DNA of 64,000 nt from Amphirosellinia nigrospora (lineage: Eukaryota; Ascomycota; Sordariomycetes; Xylariales; Xylariaceae): NCBI GenBank assembly GCA_004123355.1, contig SCHM01000003.1:2809058-2873057 (forward strand), written 5' to 3'. Positions within the stretch are counted from its first letter, which is position 1. Every line of letters begins with the position of its first letter. A program made the translations under genes and the position numbers. The notes beneath the pieces were generated by a model that was given only the letters and a program-made list of their open reading frames with translations, had not been told where the DNA came from and ran no database searches. Below are positions 47,692 through 59,748 of the stretch, one piece after another.

Positions 47692-50600
47692 CTATTTGTC
47701 TCGAACCAGCCGTGCACCAACCCAGGCGTATGGGTAGTTGCGCTGGTACCAATTGACACTATAGTCGGTGCTCATTAGCATTTCCACTTTTATCTTTTTC
47801 ACTTTCGCATCACACATCAAGGAGGACGTGACCCATGATTTCGAGGGCATATCATAGGTTCAAAATTCAGGGAAGGGGAATGAGCTTACAAAGACTTCCG
47901 CCCAGCAATTCGAGGGTGAGTAGCCCAAGAACCGCCGAGGACAATGTTATGTTTCTCATCGAAGAAATCGTCTAGTTCCATAATGGTTAGTCATGCTGTC
48001 TTCTTCTTTTCGTTGTCCTTCTTGTTTTACGTTAGGTGTTGGTAGGGATAGTCAAGACATACTGGTGTAGAGGGGATATAGAGCCATCGGCTCGAAGCCC
48101 TCGTGCTTCCTCAGCGGCGAGCTCGTCCACTCCCACACGCCGCCCATCTCCGCCTGGCCGGCCAAGCGGTCGCCGCGCGCGGTCACGGAGACAGGGTGCC
48201 AGTTCTGGAAGCCGACGTTGGCGCCCCTCAGATCGAGGAAGACGTCATCGTCCCGGGCACATGACCACGCACCGTCTTCGTCGACCAGGGACGAGGTGTC
48301 GGGTGGCGACGGGGGCGTCTCCTCGACCCCGTCATTGACGAGATGTCTGTTTCTGATATTAGAGCGCGAACTCACCAATCATTTTACGCGGGATCGCGAC
48401 CTACCCATTTACCGCTGGCACCGTGGCGCCGAGTTGTTCTCGGCTTCCTTCCCCTTCATGAACTCGGCGTGTGCATAGATACTACGGGCCTCCTCGACGG
48501 TTGGGATTCGCCCGCCCATCCACGCCGCGCAGCCGGCCAGCTCGTCATAGGAGGCGAAGACTGGCCAGTCCAAGGCGTGCTTTAGGGGACGAGGCCATAG
48601 ACTGTGCGAACGGACTTGCCCTGCAGAAACGATGCAGGTAAGATTGCGTCATTGGCCGTCGTATGCCCGTTGATTCTATAGGTTCCATTGGTCCCAGACT
48701 GTTCCACGATCTCTGCAGCCCATGATGCTGGAATCTTCTCTTTCTTAGTTTCGTACACATAACGGGCGTACTGAGGATATGTTAGCGGCACATGTTCAGA
48801 TATTCTCTGCTGTCTATAGACACGGCCGTCTCACCTCTTCATTGGTAATTGGTCTTCCCTTGGCCTGGAAACCATGGACATGCACATTTCGTCGTGGTTT
48901 CTCATTGTCCCTATGGCCTATGTCAGCTTGCTAGAACCGATAACTTAGATATGGCATGTTATATATGACACATCGACCGACTACCACTCACCACCCGAAG
49001 TGACCATCTGAGTCCAAAACATCGTCAGGGTCGTCTAGGCCCAAGGTGACATCTTGTGCTGGGATGTCGAACCACTTATTCTCAACCCTTGACAACTTGG
49101 CATCCCGTGCCAATGCTCCGAAATCAGGTGGCGGTATGTCCGGGGGTGGAAGTGTTTTGTCACTCTGTAGCATTATGTAAAGCAAAGTCTCCATATGCAT
49201 GAGCTCGTGCTCGAACCCTACCCATATCGCCCGGGCGACGTTCCTGGGGATACCCTCAACTCCATTATTGTACAGGCTACTCAGCCTGGCCCTCACTCGG
49301 CTCTGGTATGCCAAGATGTCGTCGATTAGGGGCCATTCGTCCGGGATCTCCGAGTGCGCGTGACAGTTCTCGGGGTTGTCGACGTCCGGATCTATGCCCC
49401 TCTCGAATATCGAGTGAAAGTAGAGCGGCGAGGTTGGGCCGTCCTTTGTGGTCTTTGTTAACTGGATATCTAGGAACGCCGGGGTATGGCCTAAGTAGAA
49501 TATGCAGGCGTTTCGAAGCTTGATAGGCTTGTCAAGCAGTTCTTCGTTGGGCAGCATCCGTCGGGTAATGGTGTCCCACACGGCCCAGAGGCTCTTCCAG
49601 TCGCTCACCAGGGGAACGCTTTCCCGAGCGTATTCCAACGGGTTTAGGCTGAACGACAAGGGGTTCTTGATCAGCAGATGCAAGCCTGTGCAGATTGTCA
49701 GTTGACCCCAGTAACGAGACGGTCTGTGGCCCGGGTACCAAAGCCCGCCCCCGCAAAATGTAACCAACAGAGAAGCATAAGGGATATTAATAGGCACACC
49801 GGAAAGGACTCTTACACCTCGGCTCCTAAGTGGGCCTAGGTATGACCAGAGTTGGGGTGAATCGTTGCGGCCTGCCTATTCGCGGAAACGGCGCCGACAA
49901 AATGACGACAAACCCTTGTCTTTTCGGAGCGAGGTAGGTTGTGCAGGGGAAACGCCGCCATTGGGTGTCACTTACCGTAGTCTTCGTCGTCCGTCATCCA
50001 TCTGCCCGTTTCCAAGACACCTGCCGATTTCCACAGGTTGTCACAAGCCTCTTTCGAGTATTTGAAGCTCTGCTCGACCTGAATACGCTCACTGGCCTTG
50101 ATCACTTCTCCCATTACAACTGTGTCACGCACGGGCGAATAAAATGCCCGATGGCGCCCTCCCTCGCCATCATATACATACTCGCCAACGACCCTCCAAT
50201 CTTCCAACCTAAAAGCAGTTTCTTCGAGAATCTCATTGGCATGCTGGAGTCCATTCAGAATGAACCTGGGGCCGGTTAGGATCAGCAAAAGAAGGGCCGG
50301 GCATTAATGACATGGTATACACTTACTCATGCGTGATACCCTCTTCGTCTACAGCGTCGTAGAAGAATGAAATCAGCCATGACCCACTCAGTGTAAGTAT
50401 CAGGTGACTAACCGTTATAAGCGTGGCTATAGATGCAGGATGTGTTAGCTGCTGGTCAAATCCAAGGGAGAGATGAGTGATGATGGTTTGTACTTACTAT
50501 ACTTTTGACGGTTTGGTACACGAGTCCACGCCAATAAGCATACTGTCCTGCGGCTGGAGGATATCGGTAAAGCCTCGCAGGAAGGAGACTGCATCAGACG

Positions 50601-51373
50601 GGGAGAAATTTCCTATTCGGGGCTGTCAACTTATTTCACCTCCAATGACGTTTTTTTAGTGGCTGTTACCAATGCTTGATCCCATGTGTAAGATACACTT
50701 GCTCTTGGCCGAGTAGGATGCGGACAGCAACCACTCTCGTCCGTCATCATAAGTACCGAGTAGGCCGTGGCATCGAATATGTTGAAAGGTAGGAAGTTGG
50801 GCTAACGTTCGGGATAGCTCCTGTTCCGACAAATCAAGAGCATAATAGTCAATGTCCTTCTTTGCGTCTTCGAATGCTTGAAGTAAAAGCTTAACCTTCC
50901 TCAAGTTACTTGGGTATGTGTCAATGGGTGTTCTGGTACAGCGGGAGAGAACATCGTGACCCACCCACTGCCTAGCTCGATCAGCATGGAGCCGGAAGGG
51001 ATGTTTGCAGCGATGGCAGCAGCTGAACGCTGCAAGACTTCGATCTCGGTATTAGTCAAATAGTATTCTTCCAGATATGTGATCTAAAACTTAGGTTAGT
51101 TTCCTTTGTCTTTGTTAGGGATGGAGTCAGGCCAACCTTTTCGAAAAGTTGAAGGCCCCTCTCGTCATAGAGCAATAGCGTGGGAGCTGTCGGGCAACTC
51201 TTCGGAATGAAAGAGCCTGTAGATCTCTTCTTTGAGGCTGGCATTAATGGTGTCCCGACGGATATCGATAATGTCCACGGAGGTTTCTGCCGTGCTCTCC
51301 TGTGTTCTGTATGCTCCTTTGCCGGCTTACTAGTCGGCTGGGTCTTGACGAAGTTCGGGAGGAGTGAAGGCAT
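47692..51373 (-). CDS. EGT1: Ergothioneine biosynthesis protein 1 (methyltransferase/sulfoxide synthase)
   Basis: Bifunctional fungal enzyme: histidine trimethylation to hercynine, then iron-dependent oxidative coupling with cysteine. Around a dozen exons. Order: N-terminal VDIIDIRRDTINASLKEEIY; methyltransferase with LLLYDERGLQLFE, ITYLEEYYLTNTE, SAM loop LIELGSGN and HMGSSIGNFS; DinB-like part with RAIWVGFEHELMHMETLLY (iron-ligand HxxxHxE); and a C-terminal formylglycine-generating-enzyme-like domain with DNEKP, GRPITNEEY, GGVWEWTSSPL, GGSWATHPRIAGRKSFVNWYQRNYPYAW and final RLVRDK, TAG at 47692-47694. Exon 50656-50930 or so and 49968-50258 are intact. Three one-base losses: two near the N-terminus (about 51310 and 51185) and one in a C run at 48585-48588. 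The intron at about 49687-49972 is unusually long (285 nt). EGT2 is not in the window. Confidence 0.94.
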
Positions 51374-53120
51374 GGCTGCTGGAAATCACAATGCTCTATA
51401 GCAGTTACGACTAATTGGCGGCTGCGGCAGGGCACTAAACTTGTAAACACCAGTAAACAGGAGAGAGTTGGAAGCCAACAAACATTTATATATGTAAAAA
51501 ATGGCTTTTGACGTGAGAAGGCGAAGGGTTGTAGACAGGTACCGAGCAGGTCACTCCACACGCAATTTAGGGGTGGAGAGACCCAGACACACAGCCCATA
51601 TGTGTACTACATAATAAGACGCGCTTTCACACAAGACACTCTTGCTCCTCGGGTTATTCTAGGACGCCCCCATCGTGAATCGAACGAATGATGATGTCAA
51701 CTAGGACGAGAAGTCGGCCTAGTCGATATACTAGTCCTTCTGTGTACTACCGTGATGTGCTAGGCACAGGGAGAAGGCTAACCTTCTAGAGATTACCGGC
51801 TCCCCGGCTTCATTAGTTAAGGCGGCGGCAACGTAAGTCTACTTTGTTAGGTTGGGGGGAGGTTAGGCTAGAGGTGTAAGGTATGTATGTTTAGCCCAGA
51901 GGGAAACTAGGGCTAGGTGAATGTCATGTGTTGTGCTTGACCTTCATTTACGAACGAGTCATAGACCACCAAAGCAAATCATAGGTGACTCCCCAGTCTA
52001 GACATATTATAATACGTATACGTATACAATATGCCGAGCGAGACAGCCGTCTAAGACAAGAAGAAGAACAGGAATTCTGCGCCATTAGCGCGTGAAGTCA
52101 GTCTGGCATGGTACGACTACAATAAGCGCCAGGCACACAGGTACGAACCATGTTTCTCTCGCCAAGACTTGTTAGACTCGAGGCAAGTGACTCCATTAAT
52201 CAATGCAAAAAGCTCGAAAGGTGAGGACATGAATCATTCTGTCATAGCAATGCAGCATTCCCTGTGTAAGAGCCGGGACGGCGTGGGATGTCCATGATGT
52301 CGGATGATGGGATTAACAAATCAGGGGATTGTCTTGGCAGGATATGCAAGGAGATTGACCACGCGAAACCGCCCAAACCCCGCAAGTTTCCATGTTGCTC
52401 TGCAGGGCTGCGGGCCACTCTGCTGCGACCACCTTGTCGAATCCCTGCCGGGGTGCTGTATGTGGGAGGCGAACCAGGTAAAAACATGACGGGGTCATAG
52501 GAAATGCTAAGATGGCTGTTGGTTCCTGGTGCCACGAAGACGCAATGCATAGGTACCCGAACGTGGGAGAGAGAGACGCAGAGGCGGAGGCGAGGAGAGG
52601 AGGAGGCGGAGGCGGAGGCGAAGGGAACAGAGAAGAGGAGAAGAAGAGTTCTACTTCTCTTCGAGAACGATTCCGTGTGCTGAGGCGTGGGCGTTGGTCA
52701 TTCTCGACAGCTACTCCATGTATGACCGTGTCACGAGATCTGCGCCGCGCAGAACGTTGTTGTCCACGAGTCGAGGCGAGAAGCAGGCAGAGAGCATGTC
52801 CACCATAGACCGGAGTAATCCGGTCGTAATGGGAAAGCCCGGTACGAGTAGTGTAAGAATTACCAGAGGAAAATGTCACTTTGCAGCTAAAGAGACTAAG
52901 ATAGTGTACTTGTATAGGATAGTTTCCGCCTTGTCTAGCGTATCCGGAAACAACGGATATGGACAGGGACATACCTTGAGCTTTCCTTAGTATGAACCGT
53001 TAGTGGGGGACATCTATACCTGTCTGATGGAATTCGTATTTCCTTGTTCGGTAGGGACGATCTTTGTATGATTTATGATTTGATGGAATTCGTATTTCCC
53101 CGTTTGGCAGGGCTTCAAGT
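51374..53120. other. Intergenic stretch upstream of EGT1
   Basis: About 1.7 kb. Holds a tRNA-sized segment on the minus strand (51661-51738), a GGAGGC-rich purine tract at 52565-52640 and a diverged direct repeat at its right end. Open frames are translations of the purine tract. Confidence 0.4.
53025..53112 (+). repeat. Diverged 32-base direct repeat
   Basis: Copies at 53025-53056 and 53081-53112 share TGATGGAATTCGTATTTCC and a G-rich end; they differ at four sites, all C/T transitions. Confidence 0.75.
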
Positions 53121-56100
53121 TGCTAGAGCTGGAATGGAGTTGGAGGGGAAAAGGAAATAGTCTGTAGAGCAAATGGCACGTGCTTCAAGCCCCGTTTTCT
53201 TTCCACACGCTTTCTCCTTCCCAACCCTTTTTTCTTCTCGATTGTGATATCCCCATGCTTTATCTTGTACACGGATTACTAACCAACGTCTGCTACGTCA
53301 CTTATACAGGATCATGTGAAGACCCAATTTCTTCATCCGCCTTTTCGTCTCCACTTGCATACTTATACCCCCTCACCAACATTGAAGCCATTGGTCATTT
53401 CCCGTCTTCAACTTAAACCAGGTACTAGGTACGTACCTATTGATTGATATCCATGGATGTAGCTCACAGCTACACGTGGACGACGGTTGTACATACTGGA
53501 TAGATGCATGCATAGCATTGCCGGGCTGTGAACCGGAAGTAAAGTATATGAGTAAAGAGGTACTTGCGTCTAGGCGGTGCGGTAGTAGGTTCTCCAGCTC
53601 CTCACCAAAGATCCAATTAGTTTCATCGACTTGTGTTGGAGCTCATCGCCATAACGTAGTACAGTCAATATATTTGTCTTTTTATTTTGCATAACTACAG
53701 CCTCGTCTTATTATCATTTTCTCCTGGTACATGCGACCTGGATTCAAACGTTACCGCGATCGACCGGGAATACCTACACTAAAATCATCTTCATCCCACG
53801 CTTTACAGACGTTCCGCAGCCAAGGTACTGGCTGATACACCCAACCGGAAGCCAAACCGACCGTCTCCCACCCCTTATCTCACCTCCTTGCTCCCGATCA
53901 TCTCCCTGCAGGTGTGATGAGCAGCATGCAAGCCAAATCAGGTGATAGTTAATATCGACTTCACGATGCCATTCCGCTGTCTTTGAGAGATTGTGCTGAG
54001 CGTGTCAGAAAAGCAATAAACCCAAGTGACTTCGACCCGGACGCGCTTGAACGAGGACGTGCCCGTCCATGCTTGAAACAAGGATCTTCCATGAAGGCAA
54101 AAGTTACCCCACGCGATGGACGGATCGGGTAACACCTGGGAAAAGGCTATCCTCTTGCGGTGTATACCTAGTCAGCACGCCGACTCTGGGCAGGGGTCAC
54201 GACTACCTGGATTCCGATCCGGGGTAGCAAACAGCCGAGGCCGCAACGAAACTAGAAACGAGACCGCTCTAGACTCGCCTCGTAGCGTGGCATCTAAATT
54301 TGATAATGCGCCACCTACAGAATATCGTTTCTTCTTAGCCTTACGGCGAATGGCTTGTCACGTATAAGCGTGTGTGGCTCTTACCAACAAGCAAGATGCT
54401 GGACGAATCGATATCATCAGGCCAGATGTTGGAAGTAAACCTAACACGCCCGCATATACAATTTCTACGGTCTGGAAACAGGTATCTCACCGCTTCTTGA
54501 CGATTTCTTGTTACTATCAGGTGAGTTAACGTCGGAATGATCTAGGTCCCGAATGCATACAACTCTAGGTGCTGCACCTAGGAGCTATATTGACCTTTCG
54601 CATATCCATCTGGATATGACTCATCCTTTTCAGAGCTTCATATCATCTTCGAACCCGCAATTTCTTCGCGATACATCCTTGATAGTTCAATTATTTAGTG
54701 GTCTAGTCCGCGTCACAGAACCACAAAGGGTCAAGTTCCGGAGACCAAGGCATACACCGCACGAGCGAAAGCCTAGGATATGTCCGGTAGCAGCACAAAC
54801 CTGTTGAGTGATTAAGGATCTTCTGTGTGGAATATCAGAAGCCGTTTCGAGAAAAGCGAGTAGTCTCGACTACAGTAATCTGTGTCACTAGTGGGTCATA
54901 CGCGAGTTAGGTTCGATTCCTTCTAGCGCCATATGGTTGTTCATAGTTTGGCTCATCTATCTATCATTTTATTATAGTTATTAATTCTCGCTCAGCTACT
55001 ATGTCCAAGGCCAATAGATTATGAAGACAATGGGTCTTGTCCTCGTCATCTTACAGGTTGATCATCCAGCTCTTGGTTATAAGTCTAGTTCGCCTAGAAG
55101 TAAGCGGGGTCGAATGACAACTCCCTACACCATAGAAAACTACAGTAAGCTGCAAGAGCACTAAATATATTTAAGCTCATGCTAAAGATGGGAACAAGCA
55201 TCAATCTTACTATTTATATATCTTTGTGTTAATTGAAACCTTAACAAGTAAATACGCACCTCGTAGCGCTGTGTGTTTTGCTACAGCAACGGCAAAGGGC
55301 AATGCACTCAGAGCAAGTCTAAAAGCCTATTGAGAAAGAAATAAAACCCCTGCTGATCGTCCAAGGTACTGTTGATATCCATTATGGACCAGTGCTGGAA
55401 GCTAGACAAACTTCTAACTTCTATTCTAGCTGGAACTTGAAGGTGGACGCCGATTTAGCATTAAGTGATTGTTGTATTTAGCGATATCCAGGCCCCAAAT
55501 TTTACTAGATAGTCAGTGTCTGTAGTATAATAGCATTAAAAATTTGAGTGACATCAGAAGCCGTGCTCTCCCTAGGAATTGGGAGTGTTGCCCTAATCCC
55601 TATGCTGCTTTCTGACTTCCGCGGCGTGTCTATGACTCATTCCAGCCAAATATCGTCATACAAACTTGAAACAGAGGACTTATCGGTTCTCATCTGGTCC
55701 CCCGATCTCTTTCCGACTGCTCGGGAACAGGCTTTGGTAATATATTTGAGTTATAATAAGGCTTAACCCCATCCAGTCAGATAGGAGACGTACAGATAAT
55801 GAGTCTGGATAGCCTTGCCTTCGCTTCGTTTCTCTTTCTCTTCTCTATAGTTCTAACATAAGCAGAGAGAGGTAAAACTAGTCGAGTTTAAGCTATAAAT
55901 CTCTCACTTGACTAAATAGAGGTTGAGTCCTTCATGGCCCTTTCGACTACAAAGTAGAAATTTGCCTCGCATTATGTCTCTACGAATGCCAGAATAATAG
56001 CTTCGTTCTTATACGAACATAGGATACGACCTAAACACGCTTCGCTAAGCGACAAACATTTTAGACTAGCTCTGTGGGCTAGGTGTCACACGTATCGGTA

Positions 56101-58279
56101 TAGACACAGGTCTTGGACTCTAACTGGGTATATCTGAGTGTGAGCTTTGTACGTGGCCTTACCTATTTAGATACCGCCGGCCTCTAAGACAACAAGAATA
56201 AAGAGGCAAGGAATTGCGAAGTTTTTAGGGTACATGAACTATAAATCACCTACTTCGAAGGATCGAGGGAATACCCTTTATGGTTCTCCTGGACTTCGTA
56301 GAAGATTATTATAATCCTGAATATCCTTCCAAGCCTTTGTTAAACTAGGCTGGATAAGATACAGAAAGCGCTTTGCGATTTCAGGCTTCGCGGTAATGTA
56401 TTCTTTAGTACTTCTAAACCGTGTTGCTGCCTTGCACTTTTCGCCGAAGGTCTTATATATGACTTTTCTTAATACTAGTACACATCTATGATTTCAAGTA
56501 CCAAGTAGAGTTGAGGTAGACGTAGTAAAGAAAAGGACAAGAATACGATAGAAAACGCAACTAAAACTTTCTATACAACACATTTTAGAAAAATATTTCT
56601 ATAATGTGACAAGAACTTACGCTCAACTGCTTGGCACGTAGGGTTCTATTCAGTTGGTAATCTCTTTATGGTCTGGACGCGTCACATGGATCGTACGAGT
56701 CTTGGATTCTACACCGAGGGTCGATATCTAGCTATTTTCAGCCTTTAACCTAAGACCTTGTTATAGTAGGGTCCGGTTTCTTATTTCTCTTCTGCAGTGT
56801 AACCTCGTCGTTGCCCCTTGCCTATATATATGTATATCTAGAGGCCTCCTCTTCTTCGCAAGACATCCAATTATAGGCTCCCCGAGAAGGGTCCGTACTA
56901 CACGAGGCTACTATGACCAATACTCCTTCCATCCTTCTCCATGTGTCTCAGACCTTGAAGAGAGTTAGGGGCTATTCCGCCTTCTAAGACTCTGGGTGTC
57001 TCGTGACTCTGTCGCTTGCCCGTATAGTACATTATCAATACTGCTACAAGGCACACAGATGTAGACTAAAAGACTCTACGTATATAGTTAGACGGCCTCC
57101 AAGAACTCGTTTTCGGAGACCTTCAAGCCACAAATGCCTATTGTCTACCCCAAGTACGGAGTCCTGTCAGATATCTATACTGAAGAGCGGGAGGATGAAG
57201 AGTATATAATGCTGGGTTAATCCACTATACCTACAGTATATCCATATACTCCTCCCATTGACCCTCTACCTAGGCTCATTTCTTCCCTCCCTAGTAACAT
57301 ACTATTGTACAAAGCTCATTTGAGATCTATTATAGTAATACCTGAACTAGACCATTTCTCGTCATAGACCACAGCTGCACAGGACCTGAAACTACACAAC
57401 AAATAGATTCCTTGAAGTGAAGAGCATAACTAGGACTTGCGGTTAAGCTCAGAGCACTTTTCATGGGCGTCAATAAATTTCCATAGAATCAAGCTTTGCT
57501 TCACCTAATTTAGCGCTACATAGTAATCTCCGGGGCCATAAAGGACCAGGCGAATAAAGAGAGCAAAGAGCCGAAAGCCTCATATGACTACATCCATGCC
57601 TCATTATCATAGACCCTGTGACATATCATCAATCTCATGAGTGGAATATTACCCTGAAAAATTGCCAGTAGCGATATGCGTGGAACTATCTCACATGATG
57701 CCACCTGAGTTGTACGTATGAAAGAAAAACCATGAGATATGAGGATGTGAATGAGCTCTCCGGAACTAGGTTACGCCGCCCCGGTGGCTATAACAGAACT
57801 TCGTATACATAAGACCCTGCACGCGATATGCACTTCTAGAGCCTCATATATGTACTAGGTTCGCACTACTCACATGTCGTGGTTGCAGTTTCATTTCTGG
57901 ATACCTGTATCACACAATTAGGATACATATCAGATGGATGTGGTTATAGATAGGTAATTTTATTGTCGTATATTGGTAACGACGTTTGCTCTCTTGTTTA
58001 TTCGCGTAAACCTGGAACACACCTGGCATTTAGAATCCCATTGATCAAGCCGCAGCGTAACGTTCCTCTGCGCCAATATCAAGTCCCTGTCAAGGTTAAC
58101 AGTTGACAATGCTGTGCAATATTTCCTGTCGGCCTTCACCTAGGCGCGCTCTATGATGAGTATTAAGGAATGCCTTAACCTATTTCCTATGCAAGTCCGA
58201 TCCATTTTCCTAGGCTCATCCCTGTTACTCCGTCCGGGTTTTCAATGTAAACAATTCAACTGTGGTCTCTATTCATTCC
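53121..58279. other. 5-kb gene desert, decayed repeat-like
   Basis: No supportable gene for five kilobases. Coding-like stretches on the minus strand occur at 56278-56493, and shorter ones around 57200-57560, but none belongs to a family I know. No terminal repeats, target duplications or transposase motif found. Old transposon debris is the likeliest explanation. Confidence 0.45.
56278..56493 (-). pseudogene. Coding relic of unknown family (about 71 codons)
   Basis: An open minus-strand stretch that looks strongly coding: KVIYKTFGEKCKAATRFR, then TKEYITAKPEIAKRFLYLI, then LTKAWKDIQDYNNLL. It is lysine-rich and probably helical. There is no ATG at its head. I recall nothing certain; a repeat-borne protein is possible. 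Flanking sequence in the same direction has weaker traces. Confidence 0.3.
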
Positions 58280-59748
58280 CTAATTTTGAAAAAGAAGGCC
58301 AGCCGCATACTCGACGTTACCATCAGTCGCTTGGAGGGCGTTGATTGCTGCATTCCGGTCGAAACCTAAGGCTATCAACTTATCAATATCACTCTCTGGA
58401 AATGTCCGCCGAGCCGGAAGTGGAGGTGCAGGCGCGGACGAGGGCGCTGATGGTGCCGCGGTGGGCCGTGAGCTGGAGGCCGTGGGAGCAGAGGAACTAG
58501 AGGGGCCGGGGGTAGCTGAAGCCGGTCCTGTGACGGCACCAGAGCGCGCGCGCCAATCGTCGTACCGCCCGGGCCTGGCACCGTAGGCTCGTCATTGACA
58601 GCATCTTCGGTTTCTTTAGGAATATCTGACTCGCCTAAGAATTCCACCTCCTCCCTTGAATGATTAGTCTATTCCGTGAGAGGTCGATGGTCGCCTGATG
58701 GCCCTTGAGAATATCTAGACCAAGCAGTAGGTCCACAGCCTTTCCCTCCATGACGGTAAATGCACAGTGAAGATGCTTTGATCCACCTGGAGTATCGTAG
58801 AGTGTACGCGGCCAATGATGTTGGCGGTGCCAACACCTCTGGCGACTCCAGCAAAGCGCCTGTCAACAAGACGCATGATGTTACATTGCTCGGCACAAGC
58901 TGGGGACATAATGGTTGCCTGAGCACCTGAATCTACAAGTGCTTTAACCTTGAATCCGTTGACTTTTACGTCAATATAGAGGAGGTGCACACGACCGAAT
59001 GCTGTGCAGTATTAGTATGATAGGAAAGCGAAAGCTATTATCAACTAGTATAGACATGACTTACATTCGGGATTATGTTCCATGGCATTCTGCAGATTCT
59101 CTACAACGCTCTCTTGTCGAATCATCTCCTCGATCCTCGCCTGCGCTTCAGGGTTGAACTCGTCAGCGTTTAAGGCCTCGATTTGTCGCATCCGCGCTCT
59201 ACGGGCCTGTTCCTGCTCGAGGGCACTATTCTGAAACATTTGTGCAAAGCGCTGGGGATCCTCAATTACGGCAGCAAGGGGAGGATTGAGCCGCTGTAGC
59301 TGTGCCCTCAACGCGGGATCACCCGAACTGTAGACGAATAAGCTCGGGATCTTGGGCCGCGGGGGCGCCACCCCCTGATGCGCTGGGCCCGCTTGGTCTG
59401 GCAGCCGGCCTTCTCGGGGCAGCCTGCTGCTCTCGATGGCCAGGATCGACGCCGCTACCCCTCATATCTCGGACGTGCAGGGCAAGCATGTCGCCATCGG
59501 TGATGTGCAGTTCCTGAAGGGTCTTAGTGTTGTCAGTGATGAGCTGGCCGTTGTGGTAGAGATGTTGGGCGGGCGCGGGGATGCCCTCGGCCTCGATGGA
59601 ACTGCGCAGCGTCTCGCCGTCATTTCGGGTAGACACCGAGGTGAGGAGCCGGAGCTCCTGCTCCTCCTCCTCGGTTGTTTACGCTGAGGGTGATCTGCCT
59701 AGATGTGCCACATGTCAGCAACGCTTACCGGCGGTCCGACGGAGGCAT
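58280..59748 (-). CDS. DDI1: DDI1-type ubiquitin shuttle/aspartic protease
   Basis: Host protein that delivers or cleaves ubiquitylated substrates at the proteasome. Exon 1 starts at 59748 (MPPSDRRQ) with a 5' intron of about 35 nt ending CTAG. Order: ubiquitin-like domain (ITLSVNN ... [24 protein letters not shown] ... [14 protein letters not shown]); a middle helical part with [20 protein letters not shown]; an intron before [28 protein letters not shown], the retropepsin-like Asp-Ser-Gly-Ala site; then [22 protein letters not shown]; a disordered linker; and a UBA domain ([34 protein letters not shown]) ending at TAG 58280-58282. About five one-base losses, in short runs (for example near 59666, 59326 and 58775), split these domains between frames. 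All three domains are present and in order. Confidence 0.91.

Noticed and set aside
52313-52972. 219-codon minus-strand frame upstream of EGT1
   Set aside because: Its centre is a translated GGAGGC/GCCTCC tract (Pro and Ser runs), and overlapping frames on both strands are equally open. No motif.
54856-54940. tRNA-like 3' half with GGTTCGATTCC
   Set aside because: No matching acceptor 5' strand or anticodon arm; kept only as support for the tRNA-derived repeat idea.
58280-59748. Reading the DSGA aspartic protease site as part of a retroelement
   Set aside because: It is flanked by ubiquitin-like and UBA domains in the DDI1 order, so it is the host shuttle protein.
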